Part shown: positions 23,588-31,669 of the stretch, piece after piece
Position numbering within the stretch: the first letter of the stretch is position 1
Layout: each line of letters opens with the position of its first letter
Notes under the pieces: generated by a model
What the model saw: only the letters and a program-made list of their open reading frames with translations
What the model was told of the DNA's origin: nothing
Database searches by the model: none
Translations under genes and position numbers: made by a program
Origin: Terriglobia bacterium
Lineage (GTDB): Bacteria > Acidobacteriota > Terriglobia > Terriglobales > Acidobacteriaceae
Assembly (NCBI GenBank): GCA_020072585.1
Contig: JAIQGL010000001.1
Coordinates: 62,001-126,000 of the forward strand
Reading direction: 5' to 3'
Length of the DNA stretch: 64,000 nt

Positions 23588-24553
23588 CTAGCGGGCCGTG
23601 AGTTTCGCGACGACGGCGCTCAGTTCGAGGACTTGCAGGCCGGGCGGGCAGTTCCGCCAATTGTGGCGCCAGCAGACAATCACGTCACAATGCCGCGAGT
23701 CATGATGATGGCTGCGGAACTTGCGGCTTTCATATTCAAACTCAATGCGCACGCGCTGCCAGCGTCCTGGCTCTACCTCTATTTTGGCCTCGCAATCGGG
23801 AAAGCCCATCTGCACCGACTCAATGATGAAACCCAGGTAGTGGGCGAGCATGCCGAAGAGCAGGACCACGCCCATCTCATTGACAGGCTCATGGGCGAGA
23901 GCAGGCAAGTTGGTAGGCGGGCCGAGGAGCGGACGATCGGGATAGACATGGCGAGGAAAAAAGCCGGCAAGGTCGGCGGCGCCGCGAAATAACACCGGCA
24001 GCATAGTAGGTGTGACGCATCGCTTGCCATGAAGCGGCGGGGGCAGGACCGAGATGCTGGATGGACTTTGCCGTTGCCTTGGAGCAGCAGAGCCAGGTTT
24101 ACGCTTCTTCAGCCAGTGACGGCCACCGCCGCGTGTGGGCATGGGGCCGTTATGAATTTTTTCAATCACGTCAGACCATTTACCGGCAAGCCCCGTTGAT
24201 TCGGCAAACTGCACAAAGGCAGCGGGTATCTGTGACCAGCGATGAAAGCGTGTTTCCAGGCTGGCCGTGGCGTAGCGGCCTTCGCGATCGTATTCGTCGC
24301 GCGTGGGCACGCGGCCTTTTTTGCGGGCAAGCCGGGCCCAGTCCGTGAGCAGGTCGGAGGTTTCAATGCGGACGCCGCCGGGATGAGGCGCGAGTCCAGC
24401 AGCGCGAATGGCGGCACGGTATCCGGGAAAGTGCGGGATGAGTTTGCAGTAGTGGATGTCGCTCAGGCGCATGAATTCAGCGCGGGTAGGCGCATGGCCG
24501 AGTTTGCGGGCGGCAGAGCGGATGGCGGAGAGGATTTGAGATTTGGTGAGCAT
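23588..24553 (-). CDS. Homing-endonuclease-associated repeat protein with C-terminal nuclease-like domain
   Basis: 321 residues. Two HNH-associated (homing endonuclease associated) repeats at about 6-55 and 66-120: IRSAARKLGHAPTRAEFMRL and WARLARKKGRVPTRDEYDRE, each followed by a strand-and-helix part (HFPGYRAAIRAAGL, RFHRWSQIPAAFVQFA). After a low-complexity linker the C-terminal ~100 residues hold FPDCEAKIEVEPG, VRIEFEYESRKF and CDVIVCWRHNW, which resembles a restriction-endonuclease (PD-D/ExK) core, with candidate residues D253, E255, K257, E271, E273, D290. The repeats probably bind DNA. It could be a solitary mobile endonuclease or a defence nuclease. Confidence 0.65.
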   Translation of the reverse strand: MLTKSQILSAIRSAARKLGHAPTRAEFMRLSDIHYCKLIPHFPGYRAAIRAAGLAPHPGGVRIETSDLLTDWARLARKKGRVPTRDEYDREGRYATASLETRFHRWSQIPAAFVQFAESTGLAGKWSDVIEKIHNGPMPTRGGGRHWLKKRKPGSAAPRQRQSPSSISVLPPPLHGKRCVTPTMLPVLFRGAADLAGFFPRHVYPDRPLLGPPTNLPALAHEPVNEMGVVLLFGMLAHYLGFIIESVQMGFPDCEAKIEVEPGRWQRVRIEFEYESRKFRSHHHDSRHCDVIVCWRHNWRNCPPGLQVLELSAVVAKLTAR

Positions 24554-24570
24554 AGGAACCTTAATAAAGC

Positions 24571-24696
24571 GGGGAGCAGGCCTTTCAGGCCTGCGTTAAG
24601 TGACCGAGAGTGACCGGCTTTAGCCTCTGCAGGTATCAGGGCTCGGCTTTAGCCGTGCCGTCCGTTGTCCTAACTAGACTGGGCTTTAGCCCCTGC
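24571..24696. repeat. Left REP element of the RAYT unit
   Basis: A palindrome GCAGGCCT-TTC-AGGCCTGC (24576-24594) is followed by the REP (24616-24696) with GGCTTTAGCC, GTATCAGGGCTCGGCTTTAG and GGGCTTTAGCCCCTGC. The REP is close to the reverse complement of 25164-25243. It covers the last ~27 bases of the RAYT gene, including the stop codon. Confidence 0.85.
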
Positions 24697-25161
24697 GTGC
24701 TTTTGCTGTTTGAAATATGCCGAACTGAAAGGAAACTTCTCCGGAGAATCCACCAACCCTGCCTTCACTGGATTCTGCTCGATATAATCTCGATGACTCA
24801 AGAAACTCTTTCGATCCAATATCCGTACCTCAGAAAACCCCTTCTGCCATACCTCGCCTGCATAACCCAATTCCTTTTTTGCCCGATAAGAGAAGCCGCC
24901 TTTAACCAGTTGCATCGCCTTCTCAACGCTCATCAATTGGTCCAGCGTAAACAGAAGATGAATATGGTCAGGCATCACGACAAAATCATGCAGAACAAAC
25001 TTTCCCGCGGCAACATAAGAACGCAGTACGTCGATTATCAGAAGGGCCATGCGCTCAGATCGCAGGACTGCCTTGTTAGGCGCAGTTTTTGAGGTAATAA
25101 AGAATGTGCGCGAGATGCCGCGCACTGCTTCTGTTTCGGAATTTCGAGCAGGTCTTGCCAT
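24670..25161 (-). CDS. REP-associated tyrosine transposase (RAYT, IS200-like Y1 family)
   Basis: 163 residues. It has the HUH-type motif FVVMPDHIHLLF (HxH) near residues 60-71, a helix with QLVKGGFSYRAKKELG, the target-like VWQKGFSEVRILDRKSF, and DYIEQNPVKAGLV whose Tyr is the likely nucleophile, followed by FPFSSAYF. RAYTs cut and join single-stranded REP DNA and are thought to spread REP palindromes. Both ends are bounded by inverted REP copies: the start codon is 3 bases from the right REP and the last codons are inside the left one. No ribosome site other than REP sequence precedes the ATG. Confidence 0.9.
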   Translation of the reverse strand: MARPARNSETEAVRGISRTFFITSKTAPNKAVLRSERMALLIIDVLRSYVAAGKFVLHDFVVMPDHIHLLFTLDQLMSVEKAMQLVKGGFSYRAKKELGYAGEVWQKGFSEVRILDRKSFLSHRDYIEQNPVKAGLVDSPEKFPFSSAYFKQQKHAGAKAQSS

Positions 25162-25163
25162 AA

Positions 25164-25243
25164 CAGGGGCTAAAGCCCGGTGTTTTTATCGCCGATACGG
25201 CACGGCTAAAGCCGGTGCCCTGATACCGGCAGAGGCTAAAGCC
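25164..25243. repeat. Right REP element of the RAYT unit
   Basis: CAGGGGCTAAAGCCCGG, CACGGCTAAAGCCGGTG, CCTGATACCGGC and GAGGCTAAAGCC in order. Same orientation as the copy at 13406-13483 and inverted relative to 24616-24696. Confidence 0.85.
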
Positions 25244-25301
25244 AAAGCTTGAACAGTATAGCGAAACTAAAACGAATAAGCAATAAGAAAACTTCAACTA
25301 C

Positions 25302-25371
25302 CAGGAGGGGATGGGAGAATCGCTCAGGAGGGGATGGGAGAATCGCTCAGGAGGGGGATGGGAGAATCGCT
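25302..25371. repeat. Three-unit 23-bp tandem repeat
   Basis: Units at 25302-25324, 25325-25347 and 25348-25371; the first two are identical and the third has one extra G. The core is AGGAGGGGATGGGAGAATCG. G-rich and not convincingly coding. A terminator hairpin follows about 30 bases later. Confidence 0.9.
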
Positions 25372-25399
25372 TTGTCATCATGCTTTCCTCGCAATAAAA

Positions 25400-25424
25400 A
25401 GCCACCCTTTAGTGGCTCTTTTTT
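25400..25424 (+). terminator. Rho-independent terminator-like hairpin
   Basis: AGCCAC (25400-25405) pairs with GTGGCT (25412-25417), preceded by A's and followed by a T-rich run to about 25424. No clear gene lies upstream on the plus strand, so the transcript it ends is unknown; the A and T runs would let it also work on the minus strand. The remaining gap to 25851 shows no other feature. Confidence 0.6.
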
Positions 25425-25851
25425 CTGGTTTTGGGTTTTTCTGATTTTGGGTTTGCCTTTTGCTAATGGCTAAGTGTTCTATACCGGGACATAAGTTACG
25501 CCGATGCGCTGCACAGGAGGCAGCTAAGTGCTAATGGCCTGTTTACACACCACAGCCCCAAGCCGCGGGCAAAACCAGAGATTTGCTCTCTGTATCAGCG
25601 GGGCCATGGCAACTGGGAACGATACGAGGGCCCCCAGTCCATAGGGTTGCAGGCCGTTTCGGGGTTTCTCCCGCCCAACTTCTGTTCGCCGGCGCCGCTC
25701 CCGGCATAAAATCCACCCTCACTATAGACGAAAATAAAACGAATGTCAAATGCTTTTTATTCAATTCGCTCACTTGTTCTCCACAGCTTCTCCCTCATCC
25801 ATCCCAAACTGCTGCTTTTTCATCCAACCTCACTTGGAACAACCTTATTGT

Positions 25852-26862
25852 ATGAAGCGCACTTTTACGCCCATTGGGCTGCTGATTCTCTCTGCGATCG
25901 CGCTTGTCCTGGCGACCGGCTGCGCGGCCCGGATCAACCCGCGTGAGTCTCTGGCTGCCGTGCAATCCAGAGCGCCGGGGGGCAGCCCCAAATTGCTGGC
26001 GATCTATCAGCCGTGGTTTGGCCAGGCGGCCCACATTGACGTGGGCTATTCCTGCCATGACCCCAAAGTTCTGCGGCAACAGATCACGAGCGCCCGGGGG
26101 CTGAACATCAGCGGGTTTGTCGTCAACTGGTATGGTCCGCGCAAGGAGTTTGAAGACCAGAGCTTCGCCCTGCTGCAGCAGGCGGCCAGCGAAGACGGCA
26201 GCTTCAAAATCGCGGCGCAATACGATGAAGCCGTTGACCATCCCGGCTATGACACGGACGCGGTGATCGTGGACCTGCAATACCTCTATGATCGCTACAT
26301 TGGGCCGAATGCCGGCCCCACGCGCAACGCCTACCTGCGTTACAACGGACGTCCCGTGGTGTTTATTTTTCCCAAGGACTCAGGCACGGACTGGAACCGG
26401 ATACGCCAGGTCACCAAATCATGGCAGGACCCGCCGTTGCTGATCTACAAAGACATGAATGACAAATATCCTGATGCGTTTGACGGATATTACGCTTGGG
26501 TGCAGCCGGGCAAAGACGGCTGGGCGCGCGACGGCAGCAACTACGGCGAAGACTACCTGAATTATTTTTACCGCAACATGCAGGAGCACCATCCGGAAAA
26601 GATTGCCGTGGGCGCGGTGTGGCCGGGCTTTGATGACACCAAGGCCTCATGGAGCCGCAACCGGCACATCGCGTACCGCTGCGGCAAGACGTTTGACGAC
26701 GTGCTGAAGGTCTTCCGCAAATATTACGGATCGCAGAATGCCGCGCCTTTTCTTTTGGTGGAGACGTGGAATGATTATGAAGAGGGCACCGACGTGGAGC
26801 GAAGCATAGGTCACTGCGGCGGCAACAGCGGAATGAATAGCGCAGGAGCGGGACAGCAGTAG
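25852..26862 (+). CDS. Lipoprotein, glycoside hydrolase family 99-like/GH71-like
   Basis: 336 residues. Signal peptide with lipobox ending LATGC, so it is a lipoprotein anchored to a membrane. The mature part begins LLAIYQPWFGQAAHIDVGYS, then QITSARGLNISGFVVNWYGP, KIAAQYDEAVDHPGYD, and ends VETWNDYEEGTDVERS, the usual order in GH99/GH71-like proteins that act on alpha-mannan-type or other glycans with a TIM barrel. Candidate catalytic Glu residues are near the C-terminal ETWNDYEEG. ATG 25852 is chosen over the longer frame because the signal sequence begins there. Possible role in polysaccharide breakdown; it stands apart from other glycan genes. Confidence 0.75.
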   Translation: MKRTFTPIGLLILSAIALVLATGCAARINPRESLAAVQSRAPGGSPKLLAIYQPWFGQAAHIDVGYSCHDPKVLRQQITSARGLNISGFVVNWYGPRKEFEDQSFALLQQAASEDGSFKIAAQYDEAVDHPGYDTDAVIVDLQYLYDRYIGPNAGPTRNAYLRYNGRPVVFIFPKDSGTDWNRIRQVTKSWQDPPLLIYKDMNDKYPDAFDGYYAWVQPGKDGWARDGSNYGEDYLNYFYRNMQEHHPEKIAVGAVWPGFDDTKASWSRNRHIAYRCGKTFDDVLKVFRKYYGSQNAAPFLLVETWNDYEEGTDVERSIGHCGGNSGMNSAGAGQQ

Positions 26863-26929
26863 AGCAGTAGAATGATGGCAGGGTTTTTCGTGGGAACTCC
26901 CTGATGCGGTATGGTGATCTGAAATATTC

Positions 26930-26992
26930 TCGGGGTCCTTCGACTCGCTCTCTGTCGCTTCGCTCCTTCGCGCGTCGCTCAGGATGACAAGG
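26930..26992. repeat. Possible dispersed intergenic repeat
   Basis: GGGGTCCTTCGACTCGCTC, then TCGCTTCGCTCCTTCGCGCG and CGCTCAGGATGACAAGG. This combination is of a type seen often between genes in soil-bacterial genomes (from memory). Only one copy occurs in this window, so it is weakly supported here. Confidence 0.35.
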
Positions 26993-27108
26993 GGTATGCG
27001 GTGTGGGTTGGGTGACAAGTAATCAAGGGATTCACGGCACGGCCAAGAATTGACGCACTAAGCCAAGCATAATGGCGTTGACAAGCAAGTTTGTTGAGAG
27101 GAATTTCT

Positions 27109-28083
27109 ATGCGGGTACTGGTAACAGGTGGTGCGGGTTTTGTGGGGTCGCATCTGTGTGATGCGCTGCTGGGGGAAGGCAATGACGTGGTCTGCGTGGA
27201 CAATCTGCTTACGGGCAGCCTGCGCAATATTGCCCATCTGAAAAATGAGTCGCGCTTTGAGTTCGTGCAGCAGGACGTGAATGAGCCCTATGACGTGGGC
27301 CGCGTGGACTACATTTTTCATTTCGCCTCGCCCGCCAGCCCCGTGGACTACATGGAGCACGGCATTGAGACCCTGAAGGTCGGCTCGCTGGGATCGTTCC
27401 ACTCGCTCGACCTGGCGAAGAAATACGGCGCGAAATATCTGCTGGCCTCAACGTCAGAGTGCTATGGCGACCCTCTGGAGCATCCGCAGAAAGAGACATA
27501 CTGGGGACACGTGAACCCGATTGGCCCGCGCTCCGTCTATGACGAATCCAAGCGCTTTGCGGAAGCAGCCACCATGGCCTACCATCGCTACCACAAGGTG
27601 GACACGCGGATTCTTCGCATCTTCAATACCTATGGACCACGGCTACAGTTGAACGATGGCCGCGTGATTTCCAACTTTATGAAGCAGGCGCTGCGGGCGG
27701 AGCCGCTCACCGTCTATGGCGACGGCCAACAGACGCGCAGCTTCTGCTACGTGAGTGATGAAGTGGATGGAATCCTGCGGCTCTCACGCGCAGACACGCA
27801 CGATCCGGTAAACATCGGCAACCCTACCGAGTTCACCATTTTGGAGTGCGCCAAGCTAGTTTTGAAGGTCACGGGATCGAGCAGCCCGATTGCTTATGAG
27901 CCGCTGCCGCAGGACGATCCCAAGCAGCGCCGTCCGGACATCAGCAGGGCGCAGCGTTTGCTTGGCTGGGAACCCAAGATCGATCTTGAGGCCGGACTGA
28001 AGCTTTCCATGGCGTACTTCCGCCAAGCCATCGCAATCGAAGGCGCGAGCAAGGCGGGCCGCCCACAGACGGTGAGCGTTTGA
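27109..28083 (+). CDS. NAD-dependent sugar epimerase/dehydratase, UDP-glucuronate decarboxylase-like
   Basis: 324 residues. Extended SDR with the NAD motif [12 protein letters not shown] (5-16), [13 protein letters not shown] near 71-82, Thr115 in [10 protein letters not shown], and Tyr144/Lys148 in [11 protein letters not shown]. The FASPASP segment and [11 protein letters not shown] are typical of UXS enzymes converting UDP-glucuronate to UDP-xylose. GAGAGG lies 8 bases before ATG 27109. UDP-xylose or a related sugar feeds surface polysaccharide synthesis. It stands alone in this window, so the product is inferred from the motif alone. Confidence 0.88.
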   Translation: MRVLVTGGAGFVGSHLCDALLGEGNDVVCVDNLLTGSLRNIAHLKNESRFEFVQQDVNEPYDVGRVDYIFHFASPASPVDYMEHGIETLKVGSLGSFHSLDLAKKYGAKYLLASTSECYGDPLEHPQKETYWGHVNPIGPRSVYDESKRFAEAATMAYHRYHKVDTRILRIFNTYGPRLQLNDGRVISNFMKQALRAEPLTVYGDGQQTRSFCYVSDEVDGILRLSRADTHDPVNIGNPTEFTILECAKLVLKVTGSSSPIAYEPLPQDDPKQRRPDISRAQRLLGWEPKIDLEAGLKLSMAYFRQAIAIEGASKAGRPQTVSV

Positions 28084-28214
28084 GCCTGAGGAATCCGCGC
28101 CATGGGAGGATGATTGCCAGAGAAGGCCATGCATGCTCCATCAGCGGGCTGGCTCAGGTGAACTGCTCACCGGCGGAAGCGCAAAGGGCGCCGTTTGGCG
28201 GACTCTAATTGTAT

Positions 28215-28276
28215 TAAGGTCTTTACCTTAGCGCCATAGGGCATTTCACTGCTGGCTAGAGAAATAGTAACTATTT
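28215..28276. promoter_or_regulatory. Palindromes upstream of the sensor kinase, possible operators
   Basis: TAAGGT-CTTT-ACCTTA (28215-28230) and AAATAGT-A-ACTATTT (28262-28276) are two perfect palindromes in the 256-base gap before the kinase gene. They look like binding sites for dimeric regulators, possibly the response regulator encoded next. No other support is available. Confidence 0.35.
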
Positions 28277-28339
28277 AGTTCACAGTAGCTTCGGGGCGCT
28301 GTAAAATACCTTAGAGATAGGGTTTTTCCGGTTATCCAG

Positions 28340-30022
28340 ATGGTAATGGCCGGGGAACGGCCACCTCGTCAATACAAGACTCAGGAAGTGCCAGTGACAG
28401 CAGTACCGCCGTTCAAGGAATCATCCCGGGAGTTAATCGCTGAAGTTGCGCGTGCACTTGAACCTTATTTTCCAGATATTACAAATAAGTGGCGTGAGCA
28501 ACTGGCGGCGGAATTCGGCTTTGATGGCCGTACTCTGGCGGCGGTTGAGCGCCTGACCCTGGCGGCAGGCTGCTCTTATTTTTGCCACAATGACTATCCC
28601 GGTTTTCAGGAAAATCTCCAGTATTTTGGTACACGGCTCTCCAAGCTGCAAGTGGATACGCGCGCGGTAGCGCGAGCGCTGGAACTTTATCAATCCTGTT
28701 GCGAACCTTATATAGCCGGATTGTTCCCGGAGCGCGAAGCTGAGGCCAAAGCAGCTCTGGAAATGCTCTCTTCCGTTTCTTTCGTCATCATTTCAGGCGC
28801 GTACTTTGATTCCAAAACTCTGGAATCCTCCGTGTTGCTCCACTTGCTGGATGCCGAGCTGGCGTCGGCTGATCTGGTGGCGCTGCTGAGCAAGGTGCTG
28901 GACATTACCACGCAGACATTCCAGGCCTCTGTGGGCATCATACTTCTGTGTGACACCGAGAACGGCGTTCTGCGCATCTCTGCTTCCGTTGGTCTGGATG
29001 TGGCAATACCGGAAGATTTCAAGGTCGAGCTGGGCAGCGGATTTTCCGGCAAGATCGCCATGAGCGGTGAGCCGGACATGGTCCTGGACACCAACCTGGA
29101 TACAGGCGCGTTGCGGCCGATGATCCGTATTAAGGCCAAATCTCTCTGGGGTGTTCCGCTCAAGGCCGATGGCGAGACGATTGGCGTGATGGTGATTGGC
29201 TTCCCCAAGCCGTATGAGTGGCTGCCGACGGAGCGCGAGTTGATGCGCGCCATTGGAGACAGGACGGCGCTGGCGATTGAACGCGCGCGCATGACGGACG
29301 CTCTGCGGGAACGCGAACAGCGGATCGCGGAATTATCCGGCCATCTGCTGCGCGTGCAGGAAGAAGAGCGCAAACGCATCAGCCGTGAGCTGCATGATGA
29401 AACCGGCCAGGCGCTGATGGTGATCCGGTTGTATCTGGGAATGATGGAGCCCGGCGCCACGGCAAAAAATATTCGCGGCAAAATTCGCGAAACCGTGGAC
29501 GTTGTGGACCGCACGATTGAGGGAATCAGAAGGATTATTGGCAAGCTCTCTCCACTGGTGCTACAAGAACTAGGACTGGTGGCGGCGATCCGCAAAGAAG
29601 CCAAGGATTTTGCGCGGAACACCGGCGTGAAGGCGCGTGTGCTGATTGCCGACGATGTTGGCCGGCTCGCGTCAGGAACGGAACAGGCGATTTATCGCGT
29701 GGTGCAGGAAGCTCTGCACAACGTGGCCAAGCACGCCCATGCAAAGAACGTGACGGTGCAGATGGAGCGTGCGCACGAGTTGGTACGAGTGGTGGTTGAA
29801 GACGATGGCGTTGGCATCCAGACGCGTAGCAGCAATTCGCGTGAATCATTTGGGCTGGCCGGAATTAAGGAACGAATTGCCATGTTGGGCGGGATCTCAC
29901 GCGTGATCTCGGCCAAAGGAAAGGGCACGCGTATTGAGATCAGTGTGCCGGCGGGTGAAGCCACGCAGGTGGTGGAACGCCAGTTGGCGCATGCGGCGCA
30001 TGCCGCACAAAGGCCGAATTAA
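28340..30022 (+). CDS. NarL-type sensor histidine kinase (GAF, HisKA_3, HATPase)
   Basis: 560 residues, soluble. N-terminal ~30-165 is a helical sensor-like region, 178-315 a GAF domain (LLSKVLDITTQTFQASVGII, LWGVPLKADGETIGVMVIGF), a coiled linker with LREREQRIAELSGHLLRVQ, then the HisKA_3 dimer helix EERKRISRELHDETGQAL with His352, and the HATPase (YRVVQEALHNVAKHAHAKNV, EDDGVGIQ, FGLAGIKERIAMLGG). No membrane helices, so it senses a cytoplasmic signal, probably through the GAF domain. The response regulator gene follows 17 bases later. Confidence 0.93.
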   Translation: MVMAGERPPRQYKTQEVPVTAVPPFKESSRELIAEVARALEPYFPDITNKWREQLAAEFGFDGRTLAAVERLTLAAGCSYFCHNDYPGFQENLQYFGTRLSKLQVDTRAVARALELYQSCCEPYIAGLFPEREAEAKAALEMLSSVSFVIISGAYFDSKTLESSVLLHLLDAELASADLVALLSKVLDITTQTFQASVGIILLCDTENGVLRISASVGLDVAIPEDFKVELGSGFSGKIAMSGEPDMVLDTNLDTGALRPMIRIKAKSLWGVPLKADGETIGVMVIGFPKPYEWLPTERELMRAIGDRTALAIERARMTDALREREQRIAELSGHLLRVQEEERKRISRELHDETGQALMVIRLYLGMMEPGATAKNIRGKIRETVDVVDRTIEGIRRIIGKLSPLVLQELGLVAAIRKEAKDFARNTGVKARVLIADDVGRLASGTEQAIYRVVQEALHNVAKHAHAKNVTVQMERAHELVRVVVEDDGVGIQTRSSNSRESFGLAGIKERIAMLGGISRVISAKGKGTRIEISVPAGEATQVVERQLAHAAHAAQRPN

Positions 30023-30039
30023 ATAAAAAGGACTCCCCC

Positions 30040-30705
30040 ATGCCAAAGATCAAATGTTTACTCGTAGATGACCACACACTGTTTCGCCAGGGCGTACGCC
30101 GGCTGCTGGAAAGCGAAAGCGATTTTGAAGTCGTAGGCGAAGCCGCGGATGGCGGAGAAGCTGTAGAGAAAGCGCGCGAACTGCGTCCGGACATCGTGCT
30201 GATGGATATCGGCATGCCGGGACTGTCGTCCTTTGAGTCAGCGCGGCAAATCAAGAAAAATCGCATGGAGACGAAGATCCTTTTCCTCACCATGTATGAA
30301 GACGAAGACTACCTGGTGCAGTGCCTGGAAGTTGGCGCATCGGGCTACGTGCTGAAAGATACCCCCGCGCCGCAGCTGCTCACGGCGGTCAAAGACGTCT
30401 ACAAAGGTGGGAAATATTTGAGCTCGCAGGTGCTGGGCAAGCTGGTAGAGGATTTCCGCTCGCGCGTCCGCGATACCAGAATGCGCCCGCGCATCTCCAC
30501 CCTCACGCCGCGTGAACGGGAAATACTGAAGCTGCTGGCAGAAGGAAACTCGGTAAAAGAGATCGCGGTCATCCTGGGCCTCAGCGTGAAAACCGTGGAA
30601 GCGCACAAGTTCAACCTGATGCGCAAGCTCGACATTCACAACAAGGCTCAATTAGTAACGTATGCGATTCAGAAAAAAATCATCAAGATCCCGGTAAATC
30701 AATAA
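30040..30705 (+). CDS. NarL/FixJ-family response regulator
   Basis: 221 residues: receiver domain with LLVDDHTLFR (Asp10, Asp11), phospho-acceptor Asp56 in VLMDIGMPG, Lys ~106 in GYVLKDTPAP, and a LuxR-type helix-turn-helix near 150-205 (LTPREREILKLLAEGNSVKE, LGLSVKTVEAHKFNLMRKLD). AAGGA lies about 7 bases before ATG. It is the cognate partner of the preceding kinase and ends with a terminator at 30735. Target genes are not shown. Confidence 0.95.
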   Translation: MPKIKCLLVDDHTLFRQGVRRLLESESDFEVVGEAADGGEAVEKARELRPDIVLMDIGMPGLSSFESARQIKKNRMETKILFLTMYEDEDYLVQCLEVGASGYVLKDTPAPQLLTAVKDVYKGGKYLSSQVLGKLVEDFRSRVRDTRMRPRISTLTPREREILKLLAEGNSVKEIAVILGLSVKTVEAHKFNLMRKLDIHNKAQLVTYAIQKKIIKIPVNQ

Positions 30706-30734
30706 AGCTTGTTGTACCCTCCCCGCTAAGAAAG

Positions 30735-30762
30735 ACGGCGCTCCGCAAGGGGCGCCGTTTTC
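30735..30762 (+). terminator. Rho-independent terminator
   Basis: ACGGCGC (30735-30741) pairs with GCGCCGT (30752-30758) across a 10-base loop, followed by TTT. It ends the kinase/regulator operon. Confidence 0.75.
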
Positions 30763-30856
30763 GTTTGCGCGTGGTTACCAACGTTTGTTGCTTAATTGGT
30801 CACTTTTTGTTGATATAAGCCAAGTCCCCATATCCATTTCCAAGGAGAAAAGAATT

Positions 30857-31516
30857 GTGAAGCAGAACCTCTTTGCCCGGCTCACAGTCTGTCTTTTGCT
30901 GTTTTTGTCCGTCTCAGCCGCGTTTGCCTTTCAGTCGCCGCAGCCTTTTTCTGCCGACTACTCAACCACTTCGGCCAGCGGCAACATGAACATGTCCGGA
31001 AAGATTTATTTTTCCATGCCCAAAATGCGCATGGACATGACGGACATGAACAATGCCGGCAAAGGCAAGCCGTCTGGTCCTTTCGGCGGCAAGATGAGCA
31101 TGATTATTGACGGCAACGCGAAGACAATGTATATGCTGATGCCCGAGCAACAAATGTACATGGAGTTCTCCACGGAACAGAACAGCCCCATGGCCCCGCG
31201 AACGCCTAAATTTGAGGATCTGTTCAAGGGAAACGACCCCTGTGCCGGACGCGAGGGCGCTACCTGCAAAAAACTCGGGACTGAAACCGTCAATGGCCGC
31301 ACTTGCGACAAATGGCTGATCACCGAAACAAGCGGCAAAACGGAAACCTTCTGGATCGACCAGAAAATCCATTTCGTCGTCAAGGCAATCGTCGGCGACA
31401 TCACCACCCAATACACCAATATCAAGGAGGGTGCCCAGGACGCAGCGCTCTTCAAAGTCCCTGACGGCTACCAGAAGATGGATATGGGCGGGATGGGCGG
31501 CCGCAGGCCACACTAG
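30857..31516 (+). CDS. Exported Met-rich protein, DUF4412-like
   Basis: 219 residues. GTG start with AAGGAG 9 bases upstream. Signal peptide (ARLTVCLLLFLSVSAAFA). The mature part has strands with many Met: MNMSGKIYFSMPKMRMDMTD, MSMIIDGNAKTMYMLMPEQQ, then Cys pair DPCAGREGATCKKLG and RTCDKWLITETSG, a pattern of LolA-like lipid-binding proteins grouped as DUF4412. It may bind lipids or a metal in the periplasm. The C-terminus is Gly/Met-rich (MDMGGMGGRRPH). A terminator follows 25 bases later. It is after a terminator too, so it has its own promoter. Confidence 0.75.
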   Translation: MKQNLFARLTVCLLLFLSVSAAFAFQSPQPFSADYSTTSASGNMNMSGKIYFSMPKMRMDMTDMNNAGKGKPSGPFGGKMSMIIDGNAKTMYMLMPEQQMYMEFSTEQNSPMAPRTPKFEDLFKGNDPCAGREGATCKKLGTETVNGRTCDKWLITETSGKTETFWIDQKIHFVVKAIVGDITTQYTNIKEGAQDAALFKVPDGYQKMDMGGMGGRRPH

Positions 31517-31541
31517 ATTTCCCCTTCGCTTCGCAACACAT

Positions 31542-31567
31542 AAGGACGCCGCAAGGCGTCCTTTCTT
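31542..31567 (+). terminator. Rho-independent terminator
   Basis: AAGGACGCC (31542-31550), GCAA tetraloop, GGCGTCCTT (31555-31563), then T-rich. Ends the DUF4412-like gene. Confidence 0.88.
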
Positions 31568-31606
31568 GTCGAACGCAAGAATGGAACGCTGCTGCTGCCT
31601 TTAGTT

Positions 31607-31633
31607 GTCTTCCGGCTATACTGTTACGCTTCT
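31607..31633. repeat. Direct repeat, copy 1, upstream edge of redoxin/peptide pair
   Basis: 27 bases agreeing at 26 positions with 32743-32769 (core CCGGCTATACTGTTACGCTT versus GCGGCTATACTGTTACGCTT). Contains TATACT, a -10-like hexamer. The two copies bracket the redoxin and Cys-peptide genes. Confidence 0.85.
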
Positions 31634-31669
31634 CTCATTTCCAGATACGGATCATGGCAGGAATAAGCT

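Noticed and set aside
22333-24553. Classic toxin-antitoxin pair among the small regulators
   Set aside because: The RHH and XRE proteins could be antitoxins, but no adjacent short gene resembles a known toxin; the nuclease-like protein is on the same strand but separated by a divergent gene.
25302-25371. Possible CRISPR array
   Set aside because: Units are directly joined without spacers and only three copies exist; it is a plain tandem repeat. No cas genes are present.
25249-25473. 74-codon frame through the tandem repeat
   Set aside because: Its middle is the 23-base repeat, no ribosome site, no family likeness.
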